From positions 54,991-118,990 of the forward strand of contig WHVA01000362.1 of assembly GCA_015179125.1 (NCBI GenBank): a DNA stretch of 64,000 nucleotides, written 5' to 3'. The first letter of the stretch is position 1. Every line of letters begins with the position of its first letter. Below the pieces are notes generated by a model. That model was given only the letters and a program-made list of their open reading frames with translations, was not told the DNA's origin and ran no database searches. Position numbers and translations under genes: made by a program. Shown here one piece after another: positions 36,201 to 46,465 of the stretch. The stretch is from Gautieria morchelliformis. Its lineage: Eukaryota; Basidiomycota; Agaricomycetes; Gomphales; Gomphaceae.

Positions 36201-38307
36201 AACCAATTCAAGTCAGTGGAAGGCATCTTCGTAGGATACTATGACAACTCGAAGGCGTACAAAGTGTGGATACCCCGAACCCATACCATCCTAAAAGCAA
36301 GGGACGTTATATTCGATGAGTCCAATCATATCGAAAGAGTCACCACACATGCAACAGATAATGATGACTTACCCGATCTTTGGACAAAGAACCTGACCAC
36401 CACTTTCACTCGAGCCACGATACCATCACCAGATCCATCCGACACACCGAATCAAGATCCATGCATCACATTCACACCATCGAGATATGCACCGATCTCT
36501 ATTGACGAATCTGAATCCTATCACACGCCAAGTGAACCGACCACCGACGTCACTTCGAATGAAGGATCGGATGAAACAGAGCATGCACCCAAGGATTTTG
36601 AGCAAGGTCCTTGGCTCGACCCCAATAATTCCACATATGGTTGGGGCAAACGCCTACAGACGATGCAAACGGAGATGGCCGCAATGGCCTTTGGAATTGC
36701 AGATCTCAAATACACAGAGAGCATATTTGTGACTCTAGCAGAAGATGAGCCAAACAGTTACAGAGAGGCGATGAACTCACCAGAAGCAGAATACTGGAGA
36801 CCCTCGTGCCAGGCGGAATATGATACCCTCATGGGTTACCATACCTGGACACTAGTAGAGAGACCTCCCAACACCAACATCGTTGGAAACAGATGGGTCT
36901 TCAGAATCAAGCGAGACAACCTAGGAGCAGTCGACAAATTCAAGTCAAGACTCGTTGCACAAGGATTCACACAAATCGAAGGACTCGATTTCAATGAGAC
37001 ATTCTCACCTACTATCAGATTCACGACCATTAGACTCCTCCTCTCCCTCATCTGTAGATATGATCTAGAGCTACGACATATCGACATCAAAGGTGCATAC
37101 CTTCACGGGAAACTCGAGGACGACGTATACATGCATCAACCCGAGGGTTTTATCGTCAAGGGGCAGGAACACCTTGTGTGTAAATTACACAAAGGGATAT
37201 ACGGGCTCAAACAGTCGGGACGAGTCTGGCATCAGACTCTAAAGAGAGGATTAGAGGCACTAGGTTTCACAGCAGGACATGCCAACTCCACCGTATTCTT
37301 CCGGTTCAGGGACCATCACTCGATCGAACTGGCCGGATGGTACGTCGATGGCGGTCTCCTCGCCGCTAATTCCACAGAGTCAATGGATCAAATGATCCGA
37401 GACATAGGTGGATCATTTGATATCCAAGACCTTGGAACCCCAGAACGATTGCTAGGAGTAAGATCAAACGAGATCGAGAGGCAGGCACAATACACATCTC
37501 ACAACCAGCGTTCATCAACACGGTTGCGAAACGATTCAATATAGTGATTGGGAAACCCACCAAATCACAAATGGATAGTGCTGCTAAATTCCAAAAATCA
37601 TCCATCAGTGACACATATATTGACATACTGTATGCCTCCCTCATAGGAAGCATCAACTACTGTGCCATCGCCACTCGACCAGACATTTCTTACGCTATGA
37701 ACAAATGTGCTCAGTTCACATTGAAACCATCACTCCAGCACTGGGAAGCAGCAAAAGAATCGTACAACACCTTCTACAAACCCGAGACCACGGAATCCTT
37801 TTCAAACAGGAGGGTAAGGGAGTAGAAGGGTACGCACACAATCTCACCGGCTTCACGGACGCAGATTTTGCAGGAGATTCGAACGACAGGAAGTCAACAT
37901 CAGGGTGGATCTTTACCTTCAACGGATCACCTGTCTCATGGGCTTCCAAGAAGCAGGGACTTGTCACCCGATCGTCAATGGAATCAGAACTGGTTGCCGG
38001 CTCCTTCGCATCAGCCGAAGGGATCTGGTTGATACGACTTGCCAAGGATTTCAAAATCAATTTCATTCCAATCCCTTTATTCACCGACAATCAATCCTTC
38101 ATCGCGCACTCCGAGAATGACGTCAGTAACACTCGAATGAAACATATCGACGTTCACTATCAGTACACACGAGATCAGATCGCTAGCGGAAACATTAAGC
38201 TCCATTATATTTCCACACTCCATAACCTCGCTGATATCTTAACGAAAGCTCTATCACCATGCAAACATGTCTCCACCCTCGATTATCTCGGGATCACACA
38301 TGTTTGA
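33227..38307 (+). pseudogene. Copia H Gag-Pol, decayed, RT active site altered
   Basis: ATG at 33227 (MAQTTSIATSHPKHD). Gag (UBN2-like) runs to 33886, where the solo LTR intervenes and the frame resumes at 34579. Next come a TAA at about 34711, a CCHC knuckle (CNNCGRKGHSVARC, near 34730), a protease-like site (WLIDSAASSH), the GAG-pre-integrase HRLGHTS, and an integrase core (SDLCGPF, SDNRGEY, EHNGIAERYNR). TGA at 36192. The RT (36216-37544) reads WYVDGG where the catalytic YVDD is expected, so the second Asp is Gly. A frameshift follows at about 37530. RNase H (FTDADFAGD ... SSMESELVA ... TDNQSF) is present to 38307. This copy cannot encode an active RT. Confidence 0.9.
33887..34573 (+). mobile_element. 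Solo LTR (687 bp) inside Copia H gag
   Basis: Runs TGTTACGACC to ACGTAACA (7-bp inverted ends TGTTACG/CGTAACA). Perfect TSD GTTCA at 33882-33886 and 34574-34578. TATAAAAG at 34272-34279 supports the plus orientation. At least eight TTCCG pentamers lie within its first 120 bp. Probably a Gypsy LTR; no internal part is present in the window. This is the innermost layer of the G-E-H stack. Confidence 0.93.
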
Positions 38308-38314
38308 GGGGGTG

Positions 38315-39376
38315 TGTTGTGATAAACGCAACTATCCTATTTTTAATCATCTATATATAAAAAGAAGCTAATAAAGAAAAGAAAAGAAAAAGATTAAAAA
38401 GAAACAAAAATGACATTTATAATAGACGTCGACGCAGACGTCGATCATACGAATTTATGACACGCTATATTACCCATAGATCGGGTAATATACAGGAGTT
38501 CGAGCGTCAACCACGTGCGGTCGATCAGGGATGGCACGCCTATCGAGTGATGGCATCAGCCATGACGTCGACAGGTGCCAGGCCATAGGCACCGAGGGGT
38601 GCGGGCACCAAACGCCGCAGAGAACAATAGACTGCGCAGGAGTACAGGATGCTGTGGAGCGACCTGAGAACGTCACCTGCAGTATACAGACTCAATCAGC
38701 TGCCCCACAGAAAGGGCACAGAGACAGCGGCCCCATCTCCAAGCCCAGCATATATGCTGGGCAGGGTAAACTCAGATTCATTTTCCTATTTGAACCCCAT
38801 GACACATCTGACTGATTACTATCTTAACATCATGTGGACAGGGGCTTTGTATACTAGGTACAGATCTCTATTCCAAAGCCCAGACAATCCTGATACCATC
38901 CCCATCACCCCATGACTTTATGACTATAAACTAGTCACCCCTTAGTTACAAGTAGTTTTTTGACCCATCCATCCAATATCTTGAACACTAGTAGTTACTA
39001 CCAACATAGTATAAATAGCTAGTACAAATGTATGAACGAAATCATCCAGAATCGATTATTCTGCCTCCTGAAATTGCTGTAGTCTTGTATGATAGCTACA
39101 GAGCTCAGATCTTGATAGTTTATTCCAAATCTTTGTCAAGGGTCTACTATCACTGTTTACTCTATACTACCTTAAAAGCGAACGCTTTTGATTTGACTAT
39201 CCCTTGGATCGACACCGTTCTTCTGTCGACACGGTCACGTGACTCTTATTCATCAGTGCTGGACGCGCCTCGAAAGGCTTAGTCAGCACATAGAAGAGGG
39301 ACGAACACAGTGGTTTCAATCACTGAGCAATAGATTCTACTTGTTAAAAGGCACTAATTGACACCTTAATCCAAAA
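38315..39376 (+). repeat. 3' LTR of Copia H
   Basis: 1062 bp. It follows the PPT tgagggggtg directly and differs from the 5' LTR at roughly 15 sites, many of them C/T or G/A changes. Confidence 0.93.
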
Positions 39377-39381
39377 TGTAC

Positions 39382-40168
39382 CCCTCGGCCATCGATCATA
39401 TGGCCGAGACACTCCATTCGGATGGAGTAGAGGTCCACCTTTTTCTTGCTCAGAAAGAGGTGATTCTTCCTCAGTCTGTCAAAGACGATGTAGAGGTGCT
39501 CTTCATGCTCTTGTATTGAGAGCGAGAATATGAAGATGTCGTCCATGTATACATGGACGAAGCGGCCTATGCAGTCGCGGAAAATGGCTGTCATCAGCCG
39601 TTGGAATGTCGATGGGGCGTTACAGTCCCCCATCTGTATCACCTGGCTCCTGAAGGTGCCAAGGATCGTGGCAAAGGCAGTCTTTGCTACGTGATCCGGA
39701 TGGATCCGGATCTGCTCGTATGCTTCTGACATATTGAGTTTTGTTCGATATTGGCAGCGAGCCATGTCGCTGCGTATGATATCTTGATCCGGGAAGGGCG
39801 TGACATCCTTCACCGTGTTCTTGTTCTGCTGGCGCAGATCGAAGACAGTTCTCAATGTACCGTTCTTCTTCGGCACACATAGCATGGGCACTGCCTGCTG
39901 CACTACTGCCGGAATCCACCACTTTGCAGTGGTGTATCATTCTATCTTAGCCGACAGTTCCTCTTGGAAGTGTTTGGGGCATTTCGGTAGTTGATACCGC
40001 ATGTGCTTGTTGGGATCGATGAGGTTGATCTCATGGTTGATCTCCCGTAGTGGCGGGAGTTCTAATGGAATTCCACTGACTAGTTCAGTGATTCGTTCCA
40101 TCCATTCCTCGCGGAGGCGAGGAAGGTCATCATCCGTGAGGATGATGGTAGTGGTTGGCTTAGATGCC
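39382..40168 (-). pseudogene. Element E RT, between the two Copia insertions
   Basis: The minus-strand frame holds TTTIILTDDDLPRLREEWMERI, then SAKIE, TGA (39937-39939, the same stop as in A at 10378), then YTTAKWWIP and the RT palm: VPMLCVPKKNG, TFQRLMTAIF, VYMDDIFIF (catalytic YMDD), up to DGRGVH at the Copia H site. Apart from the TGA the RT is intact. Copia B separates it from the protease upstream. Confidence 0.87.
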
Positions 40169-40173
40169 ATTAG

Positions 40174-40555
40174 TGTTGGGTGCATTTATGCTCCTGCACC
40201 AAAATCAAGCATAATATATCCAATTTGTTGTGTGGCCTTCCAAGTTCTTCTCACATTGTTCTTGTATTATGCATCCATTTCTCTGGTTATTTTCGAAATT
40301 TTCCACTCATTCCTTATCTCTCTATTTCATCTTGTTATTCCTACTTTCACAAGCGGCTGCACCCAGCGGAGTCTGAAATGACTTCGACGCGCGAGCTCTT
40401 GGGCGCTAAAGGGCCGGGTAGTAGTACATGCGCAGTGGAACACATTTCCCCCTCTCTCAGTGACCACTAAATTCACTGAGAGAGTGAATTGATTTCTAGT
40501 CTATTCTTTTGAATAACAAGTCCATACCTACTGCCTATAATTCCTGTCCTCTACA
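40174..40555 (+). repeat. 5' LTR of Copia B
   Basis: Begins TGTTGGGTGCATTTATGCTCC and ends CTCTACA. The outer end forms a hairpin (GGTGCA...TGCACC). A 12-bp stem ctctctcagtga/tcactgagagag encloses ccactaaat near 40454-40486. A block including gacttcgacgcgcgag and gggcgctaaagggccgggt is shared with the D-family LTR. Confidence 0.95.
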
Positions 40556-40568
40556 GGGTTATGGGCCC
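40556..40568 (+). promoter_or_regulatory. Primer-binding site of Copia B, contains the start codon
   Basis: GGGTTATGGGCCC begins at the base after the LTR. It is the reverse complement of the anticodon arm of eukaryotic initiator tRNA-Met (GGGCCCAUAACCC). Drosophila copia is known to prime from an internally cleaved initiator tRNA of this region. The ATG at 40561, pairing with the CAU anticodon, is also the first codon of the polyprotein. Confidence 0.85.
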
Positions 40569-43500
40569 CGGAGACACTTCTGAGAAGCTGTTGGGTGTTG
40601 AGAAGCTTGCTACTGATGGAAGTAATTGGCCATTGTGGCGAGCCACTCTCATCAGCTATTTCGAGTCCAAAAATCTGCTCAAGCATGTAGAAGGGAGAGT
40701 CACCCGACCTCCTGATCCTCCAGTCATGCCCCCAGGCCATATTCTAACAGAAGCTGAGGAAACTCAGATGGATAAGGCCGAGGAGAAGCTGGAGAGATAC
40801 CTTGCTAGAGAAGGACAAGCCAAGACCCAAATCATCGTCTCAGTGTCAGAGTCATTAGCCCTGATGCTACAGAAGCAGAAGACAGCAAAAGAGACTTGGG
40901 ATGCACTGGTCAATGAAATGACCAAAAAGCCCAAGATGGTCCTCACCAGCCTGCAGAGACAACTCCGCAGTATGAGATGTCCTGAGGATGGAGACTTGAG
41001 AGATCACTTGGACAAGGCCCAAGACCTATATGCTCGTCTTAATGAGATGGGAGCTAGAGTTTCTGAAGAAGAATTCATGGACATAATCCTTGCGTCACTT
41101 CCACCATCCTATGAGGCAGTCACCAATGCCCTTACAACTTCGCTTGAAGAATGCGGGATGCCATTGGTCCCTGATAATATTATTAGGGTACTAAAGGCTC
41201 AGTATGACAGGAAGAAAACACTCCCGCAAGAAGAGCAGGTGTTTATTGGTTCATCTACTAAGAAGGACCAGAAGGGGCAGAAGGCGCATGTATGCACCAA
41301 CTGCAAAAAGCCTGGACATTCCATCGAAAATTGCTGGGCTAAAGGAGGTGGTAAAGAAGGTCAAGGACCACGTCAGAAGAAGAAAGCCAAAGGCAAGAAG
41401 AAGAAGAAGGGTAAAGCAAAAGCGAATGTTGCCGAAGAAGAGTCTACTTCTGAGGAAAGTGGTGATGGGCATCTTGCCTTCACCAATTTTGACGAGTGCT
41501 CTAATTTCAATTTGAGCACATCCTCAGGAGTTATAGTCATACTCGACACCGGAACGACATCGCATATGACTCCTCACAAAAATTTATTGAGGAACTACTG
41601 TCAATTCTCACAGCCGAGGACTATCCGAGCAGCCAACAAAGGTACCTTTGATGCCTTCGGCTCAGGACTGCTCGTATTATCCAATAAGGTTGGAGATAGA
41701 ACAGTAGAAGTCACGTTGCAAGATACATACTATGCACCCAAAATTGCTGCTACCCTCGTCTCGATCGGTCGGTGCGATGATGCTGGCTACGACATTCGAC
41801 TCGGTGGCCAGAAATGCACAATATCTAATGCTGCTGGAAAAGTATTGATGCAAGCACCGAAAGTCAATGGCTTATATCGACTAGACCTCCAGTCACCAAG
41901 TGCTCAAGCCCATATGTGTTTATCTGCCATGGAAATTCATCAAAAGATGGGGCACATCTCGCAGAAGTCCCTACAACATCTATTAAATCATGGCATGATA
42001 TTGGGCATTGAACTGAGCTCCACAGGCGATAGAATTGTCTGTGATGCGTGTATTCAGGCCAAGATTGCGCGCAAACCTCTTCCTCGAGAACCCAGAGACC
42101 AAACATCAAAATTCGGTGACAGAATTTATTCTGATGTCTGGGGACCTGCAAGACACCTCACGATCGATAAGAAGTCATATTATGTCTCCTTTATCGATGA
42201 CTACTCAAGAGAATCGGTGATCTATCTCATGGCGAACAAATCAGAAGCATTCTCAAAGTACAAGCTCTACGAGGCTTTAATGCTTCGACAGAGAAATGTG
42301 CACATCAAGGCACTTGTTTCTGATCGAGGGGGCGAGTATACGAGCTCTGAATTCGAACAGCATCTAGCCAAACAAGGCACGAAGCATCAGTTGACGGTAT
42401 ACGACACACCAGAGTCCAATGGTGTTGCGGAACGCCTGAATCGAACTCTCACTGAGAGAACTCGTGCCATGCTGCTAGAATCAGGCCTTCCTAAGATATT
42501 ATGGGGCTATGCGATACAGCATGCCAATTATCTTAGGAACAGGACGCATACAAGAGCTCTACCAGATAAAACGCCCTACGAGATGATTCACCATGAAAAA
42601 CCGAATCTCAAAGACATTCACGCGTGGGGAACTGAAATTTATGTTAAAATCACTCAGGGAGATAAATTGGCAGCTCGTGCCAAGAGAGCTCGGTGGATAG
42701 GAATTTCTGCGCAGAGCCATGGTCATTATGTTTATTGGCCTGACTCGCACAAAGTTTCTGTCGAGCGGAACGTTGTCTTTGATTCAGAAATGAAGAAGGG
42801 AAAGGTCCCAATCATTTCTATTGAGGAATCCAAGCTACCTACGTCTAAAGAAGAGAAGAAGGCCATTCCGGCATCAGTGCCTGTGCCCGGTCGCTTAGTC
42901 AGCGAAGAGGCAAAGATCGAAGAAATTGATGAAAGTGCACCGGAAGAATATCTTGAAAAGCTGCAACCTATTCAGGGAGTTGATGACAGACCTAGAGAAG
43001 CTGAACCGATAAGGAGAAGCGAAAGGATCCGTCAACAACAAGTGCAGCCGGCCCCATCAGGTCCCGTGACAAGATCTCAAACTCAGAGACAAACTGGCGC
43101 ACATACGACTACGCTAGCTTACGAGGACGTTGAGGACCATGAAGAAGTTTTATTCGACCAAGAATTATCCTCCGAGATTGATGGCATCAGTAGCTATGAG
43201 TGTGCCATCAGTGCGTTTCTAACCGACGGTCAAAACAACATTAAGGCGCCGGATTTGAGTCAAATTGAACCTAGCAATGCAGACGAAGCTCTGAATAATC
43301 CTATGTGGAAGAAATCAATGGACAAAGAGTATGAGGCCCTAATCGACAAGGGAGTGTGGGAAAGAACCAAACCACCTCCTGGAGCCAACATTGTCGGCAA
43401 CAAATGGGTCTACCTTTGGAAGCGTAATCCAGAAGGGAAACCAATAGTACCTAAATCGAGAATGGTCGCCCAAGGCTTCACGCAGAAGTTTGGAATCGAC

Positions 43501-44805
43501 TATGATGAGACATACTCACCTGTTGCTCGGTTATCCTCCCTACGGATCATATGCGCCATTGCTGCTAGGAATGACTGGCCTATTCATCAAATGGACGTGG
43601 ACTATGCATACCTCAATGCTAAGTTGCCCGAACCTATTTACATGAAGCAGCCGTATGGATATGAGTCAGGAGACAAAGGTGAAGTGCTACTTTTGAAGAA
43701 AGCACTCTACGGCCTCAAGCAATCTGGAAGAGAATGGTACAAACGTCTAAGTGGTGAATTCCACAAGTTAGGATTCACTACGTCAGCCACAGACGGGGCT
43801 GTATTTTATAGACGTGGCGGAAAGGGGCATGTGATCATTGCAACAGCTGTGGACGACCTTACCATCACAGCTGAGAATCAATCAGTCCTGGACGAAGTCA
43901 AACGAGATCTTGCTCAGGTCTTCAGTATGAAAGATCTAGGCGAGATTCATTGGCTATTGAATCTCAAAATCGAAAGAGACTGGCAGAAGAAGACCATTGC
44001 AATTTCACAACCTGCATACATCGAGAAGATCATCAAAAAATTTAATCTCGAAGATGCAAAGACTTATGCTACGCCTCTTGATCCAGCCGTAAAATTATCT
44101 AAAGACCAATGTCCTTCTACAGAGAGAGGCAAGAAAGCCATGTCGAAGTTTCCATACAGACAAGCTATAGGATCACTGATGTGGGCGGCTGTAGCCACTC
44201 GACCTGACATTGCATTTGCGGTGTCATTACTCTCGCAATTCCTTGAAAATCCAGGTGGCACACACTGGAATGCAGTCAAACGTGTCTTCAAATATTTGAA
44301 AGGCACGAAGCATTACAAGCTCACACTTGGAAGAAATCAAGACGGCTTGATGGGGTATTCAGATGCGGATTGGGGTTCACAGAGTCATAGGCGTTCGTAT
44401 TCGGCATACTTATTTCAGATTGATGGAGGCACTGTTTCATGGAGTTGCCAGAAACAGTCGATAGTAGCCCTCTCATCAACTGAAGCCGAATTCGTCGCCC
44501 TGACCCATGCGGGCAAAGAGGCTCTTTGGATGCGCCATTTTATTTCTGAAATATTCCAACCACTGAACAGACCCATCCAAGTTTATTCAGACAATCAATC
44601 AGCCATTGCCATCACGTATGGCACCCAACAACACACGAGAACCAAGCATTTCGACATCAGGTTATATTTCCTTCGAGATATAATCAAAAATCAACAAGCC
44701 AAGCTCGTTTATTTGCCAACCGAACAAATGTTGGCAGATATCCTCACTAAAGGACTTCCTAGTCCTAGAGTGAAGATTCTCAACGAGCAAATCGGAATAT
44801 ATTAA
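40561..44805 (+). CDS. Copia Gag-Pol polyprotein (1414 aa), intact
   Basis: Start ATG lies in the primer-binding site; no other upstream in-frame start fits. Domains: UBN2-type Gag at about 1-230; CCHC knuckle CTNCKKPGHSIENC near 245; Lys-rich linker; aspartic protease LDTGTTSH (Asp about 329); GAG-pre-integrase HQKMGHIS near 460 with CDAC; integrase DD(35)E (SDVWGP about 523, SDRGGEY about 587, SNGVAERLNR about 624); RVT_2 reverse transcriptase about 925-1180, whose catalytic box reads TAVDDL rather than YVDD; RNase H about 1263-1400 (YSDADWGS, STEAEFVAL, SDNQSAI). It makes and integrates cDNA from a cytoplasmic particle. Stop TAA at 44803, just before the PPT (cttgagggggcg). All catalytic acidic residues are present. 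Confidence 0.96.
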   Translation: MGPGDTSEKLLGVEKLATDGSNWPLWRATLISYFESKNLLKHVEGRVTRPPDPPVMPPGHILTEAEETQMDKAEEKLERYLAREGQAKTQIIVSVSESLALMLQKQKTAKETWDALVNEMTKKPKMVLTSLQRQLRSMRCPEDGDLRDHLDKAQDLYARLNEMGARVSEEEFMDIILASLPPSYEAVTNALTTSLEECGMPLVPDNIIRVLKAQYDRKKTLPQEEQVFIGSSTKKDQKGQKAHVCTNCKKPGHSIENCWAKGGGKEGQGPRQKKKAKGKKKKKGKAKANVAEEESTSEESGDGHLAFTNFDECSNFNLSTSSGVIVILDTGTTSHMTPHKNLLRNYCQFSQPRTIRAANKGTFDAFGSGLLVLSNKVGDRTVEVTLQDTYYAPKIAATLVSIGRCDDAGYDIRLGGQKCTISNAAGKVLMQAPKVNGLYRLDLQSPSAQAHMCLSAMEIHQKMGHISQKSLQHLLNHGMILGIELSSTGDRIVCDACIQAKIARKPLPREPRDQTSKFGDRIYSDVWGPARHLTIDKKSYYVSFIDDYSRESVIYLMANKSEAFSKYKLYEALMLRQRNVHIKALVSDRGGEYTSSEFEQHLAKQGTKHQLTVYDTPESNGVAERLNRTLTERTRAMLLESGLPKILWGYAIQHANYLRNRTHTRALPDKTPYEMIHHEKPNLKDIHAWGTEIYVKITQGDKLAARAKRARWIGISAQSHGHYVYWPDSHKVSVERNVVFDSEMKKGKVPIISIEESKLPTSKEEKKAIPASVPVPGRLVSEEAKIEEIDESAPEEYLEKLQPIQGVDDRPREAEPIRRSERIRQQQVQPAPSGPVTRSQTQRQTGAHTTTLAYEDVEDHEEVLFDQELSSEIDGISSYECAISAFLTDGQNNIKAPDLSQIEPSNADEALNNPMWKKSMDKEYEALIDKGVWERTKPPPGANIVGNKWVYLWKRNPEGKPIVPKSRMVAQGFTQKFGIDYDETYSPVARLSSLRIICAIAARNDWPIHQMDVDYAYLNAKLPEPIYMKQPYGYESGDKGEVLLLKKALYGLKQSGREWYKRLSGEFHKLGFTTSATDGAVFYRRGGKGHVIIATAVDDLTITAENQSVLDEVKRDLAQVFSMKDLGEIHWLLNLKIERDWQKKTIAISQPAYIEKIIKKFNLEDAKTYATPLDPAVKLSKDQCPSTERGKKAMSKFPYRQAIGSLMWAAVATRPDIAFAVSLLSQFLENPGGTHWNAVKRVFKYLKGTKHYKLTLGRNQDGLMGYSDADWGSQSHRRSYSAYLFQIDGGTVSWSCQKQSIVALSSTEAEFVALTHAGKEALWMRHFISEIFQPLNRPIQVYSDNQSAIAITYGTQQHTRTKHFDIRLYFLRDIIKNQQAKLVYLPTEQMLADILTKGLPSPRVKILNEQIGIY

Positions 44806-44818
44806 GCTTGAGGGGGCG
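44806..44818 (+). promoter_or_regulatory. Polypurine tract of Copia B
   Basis: gcttgagggggcg abuts the 3' LTR at 44819; the same tract precedes the 3' LTR of D at 62376. It primes plus-strand DNA synthesis. Confidence 0.85.
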
Positions 44819-45200
44819 TGTTGGGTGCATTTATGCTCCTGCACCAAAATCAAGCATAATATATCCAATTTGTTGTGTGGCCTTCCAAGTTCTTCTCACA
44901 TTGTTCTTGTATTATGCATCCATTTCTCTGGTTATTTTCGAAATTTTCCACTCATTCCTTATCTCTCTATTTCATCTTGTTATTCCTACTTTCACAAGCG
45001 GCTGCACCCAGCGGAGTCTGAAATGACTTCGACGCGCGAGCTCTTGGGCGCTAAAGGGCCGGGTAGTAGTACATGCGCAGTGGAACACATTTCCCCCTCT
45101 CTCAGTGACCACTAAATTCACTGAGAGAGTGAATTGATTTCTAGTCTATTCTTTTGAATAACAAGTCCATACCTACTGCCTATAATTCCTGTCCTCTACA
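44819..45200 (+). repeat. 3' LTR of Copia B
   Basis: Identical to the 5' LTR by direct reading. Its last bases CTCTACA are followed by the ATTAG duplication. Confidence 0.95.
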
Positions 45201-45349
45201 ATTAGGCCTCGTTGGCGTCTATTAGGTCCCACGGCACGCGGGCCCGCTTTCCTCTTTCCCATCGCTTTCACCGTTAGGTGAGAGCGTCTCTCCCTACAGC
45301 TGTAGGGTGAGTTCGAGGACGAGTCGTCCCGCGACTCGTCCTCCTGGCT

Positions 45350-46460
45350 TCAATGAGCCAGGTTCGGCTTCGGTGCCTGTGTGATCCTGCTCACCCGTGG
45401 CCCTTTGTCCTCGTTCGTCGATTTGTCGTCGTCGAATGAGACCTTGCCCATGGGGATCACTTCGTTCCCCTTGCGAATCGTCCCTGGGCTTGAGAAGTCC
45501 AGGGTTATGCCGAATCTCCTTAGGAATGGTGTCCCTAAGATCGCGTCGAAATATTCGTCGTATGTCCCATGACCAAACTTGATGGTCATGTTCGTTCCAT
45601 AGTTGATCGTGGAACAGCTGCCTATGCAGGCTAGCTGCAGCGCGATTGGTTGCTCCAGGGAGAATGTCTTCATCCCTGTAGCTCGCGTGAATTCGGGGGA
45701 CAGCAGTACCCCTTCGCTGCCGCTATCTAGCAGGCAGTGGGCTTTTACGCCGTTTATTTCCCAGTACCCCGATAGGGTACGGTTTTCACTGCGTGGACGC
45801 GTTGGCCGCGTCCTGTGTTTGCTTCGGTGGTGATCCACTGGCTCGGCCGCCTTGTCTGGCATGGCCGACGTGCGTGCCGCCATAACCTTCGTGGCGGTTT
45901 CGTCTTCCAGTGCGAATCTGATCGCGCTGGACCTGTAGGTGGTGTCTTCCACCTCCTCGTCCCATTCATAGTATTGGGACGGCTCTGGGTCCCATTCTTC
46001 AGTGGGTGCATCTCCGTTGTCCAGAGTGTCGTTGGGTTGGGGATCACCCTCCCCCTCTTTGTCAATTTTCTGAAGAGAATTTTGACCGAGATCCGTCTCC
46101 GGATCCTTGGCTTCACCGTCGTGCCTCACGGCCGCTGTCCTTATACCGGACCTAAGCCGGGGGCACTCTGCCTTCTTGTGGCCAAGTTGGCCGCATTCAA
46201 AGCATGTGGTGTTGCTTTGGCTGCCGCTGGGCCTATCGTTAGGCCGGCCCAACGTTTTCATCGGTGGGGTAGGTCGTGGGGACGACCCTGATGCTTGAGG
46301 CTGTTTAGCTTCAGGCGGGTGTCCAGCTTGTGCTGGGCATGAGGGCGGTGGCCATTGTCCTGTTCAGCTTCTTGCGAACAGGCTGGGCCTTGTCAGGCCC
46401 GTTTGTGTCAACGGCTTGCTCCCTGTGAGCCGGGCAGTGCTTGCCGTTGCTGCTGCGCTT
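45350..46460 (-). pseudogene. Element E CCHC knuckle and protease
   Basis: On the minus strand: end of Gag, CCHC knuckle (CFECGQLGHKKAEC, about 46165-46206), an acidic linker, then protease LLDSGSEGVLLSPEFTRATG (active site DSG). The frame is open from 46261 to the stop at 45350 (PKPNLAH*), the TGA also found in A at 9997. A TGA near 46360 replaces GGA of A. The upstream side is cut by the solo LTR at 46466. Confidence 0.87.
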
Positions 46461-46465
46461 TCTGT

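Larger units (their letters stand above)
32141..39376 (+). mobile_element. Copia element H, 7.2 kb, inserted in E's RT
   Basis: Long LTRs of 1062 bp (32141-33202 and 38315-39376), about 1.4% different by eye. Perfect TSD TGTAC at 32136-32140 and 39377-39381. Inserted between DGRGVH and ADEDK of E's RT. The PPT tgagggggtg precedes the 3' LTR. It has itself been hit by a solo LTR at 33887-34573. The LTR ends in AAAA rather than CA. Confidence 0.95.
40174..45200 (+). mobile_element. Intact, very young Copia element B (5027 bp)
   Basis: LTRs at 40174-40555 and 44819-45200, 382 bp each, with no difference that I can find. Perfect TSD ATTAG at 40169-40173 and 45201-45205. A single uninterrupted 1414-codon ORF. 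It has every part needed for autonomous transposition and is the youngest datable insertion in the window. It lies in element E between protease and RT. Confidence 0.97.
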
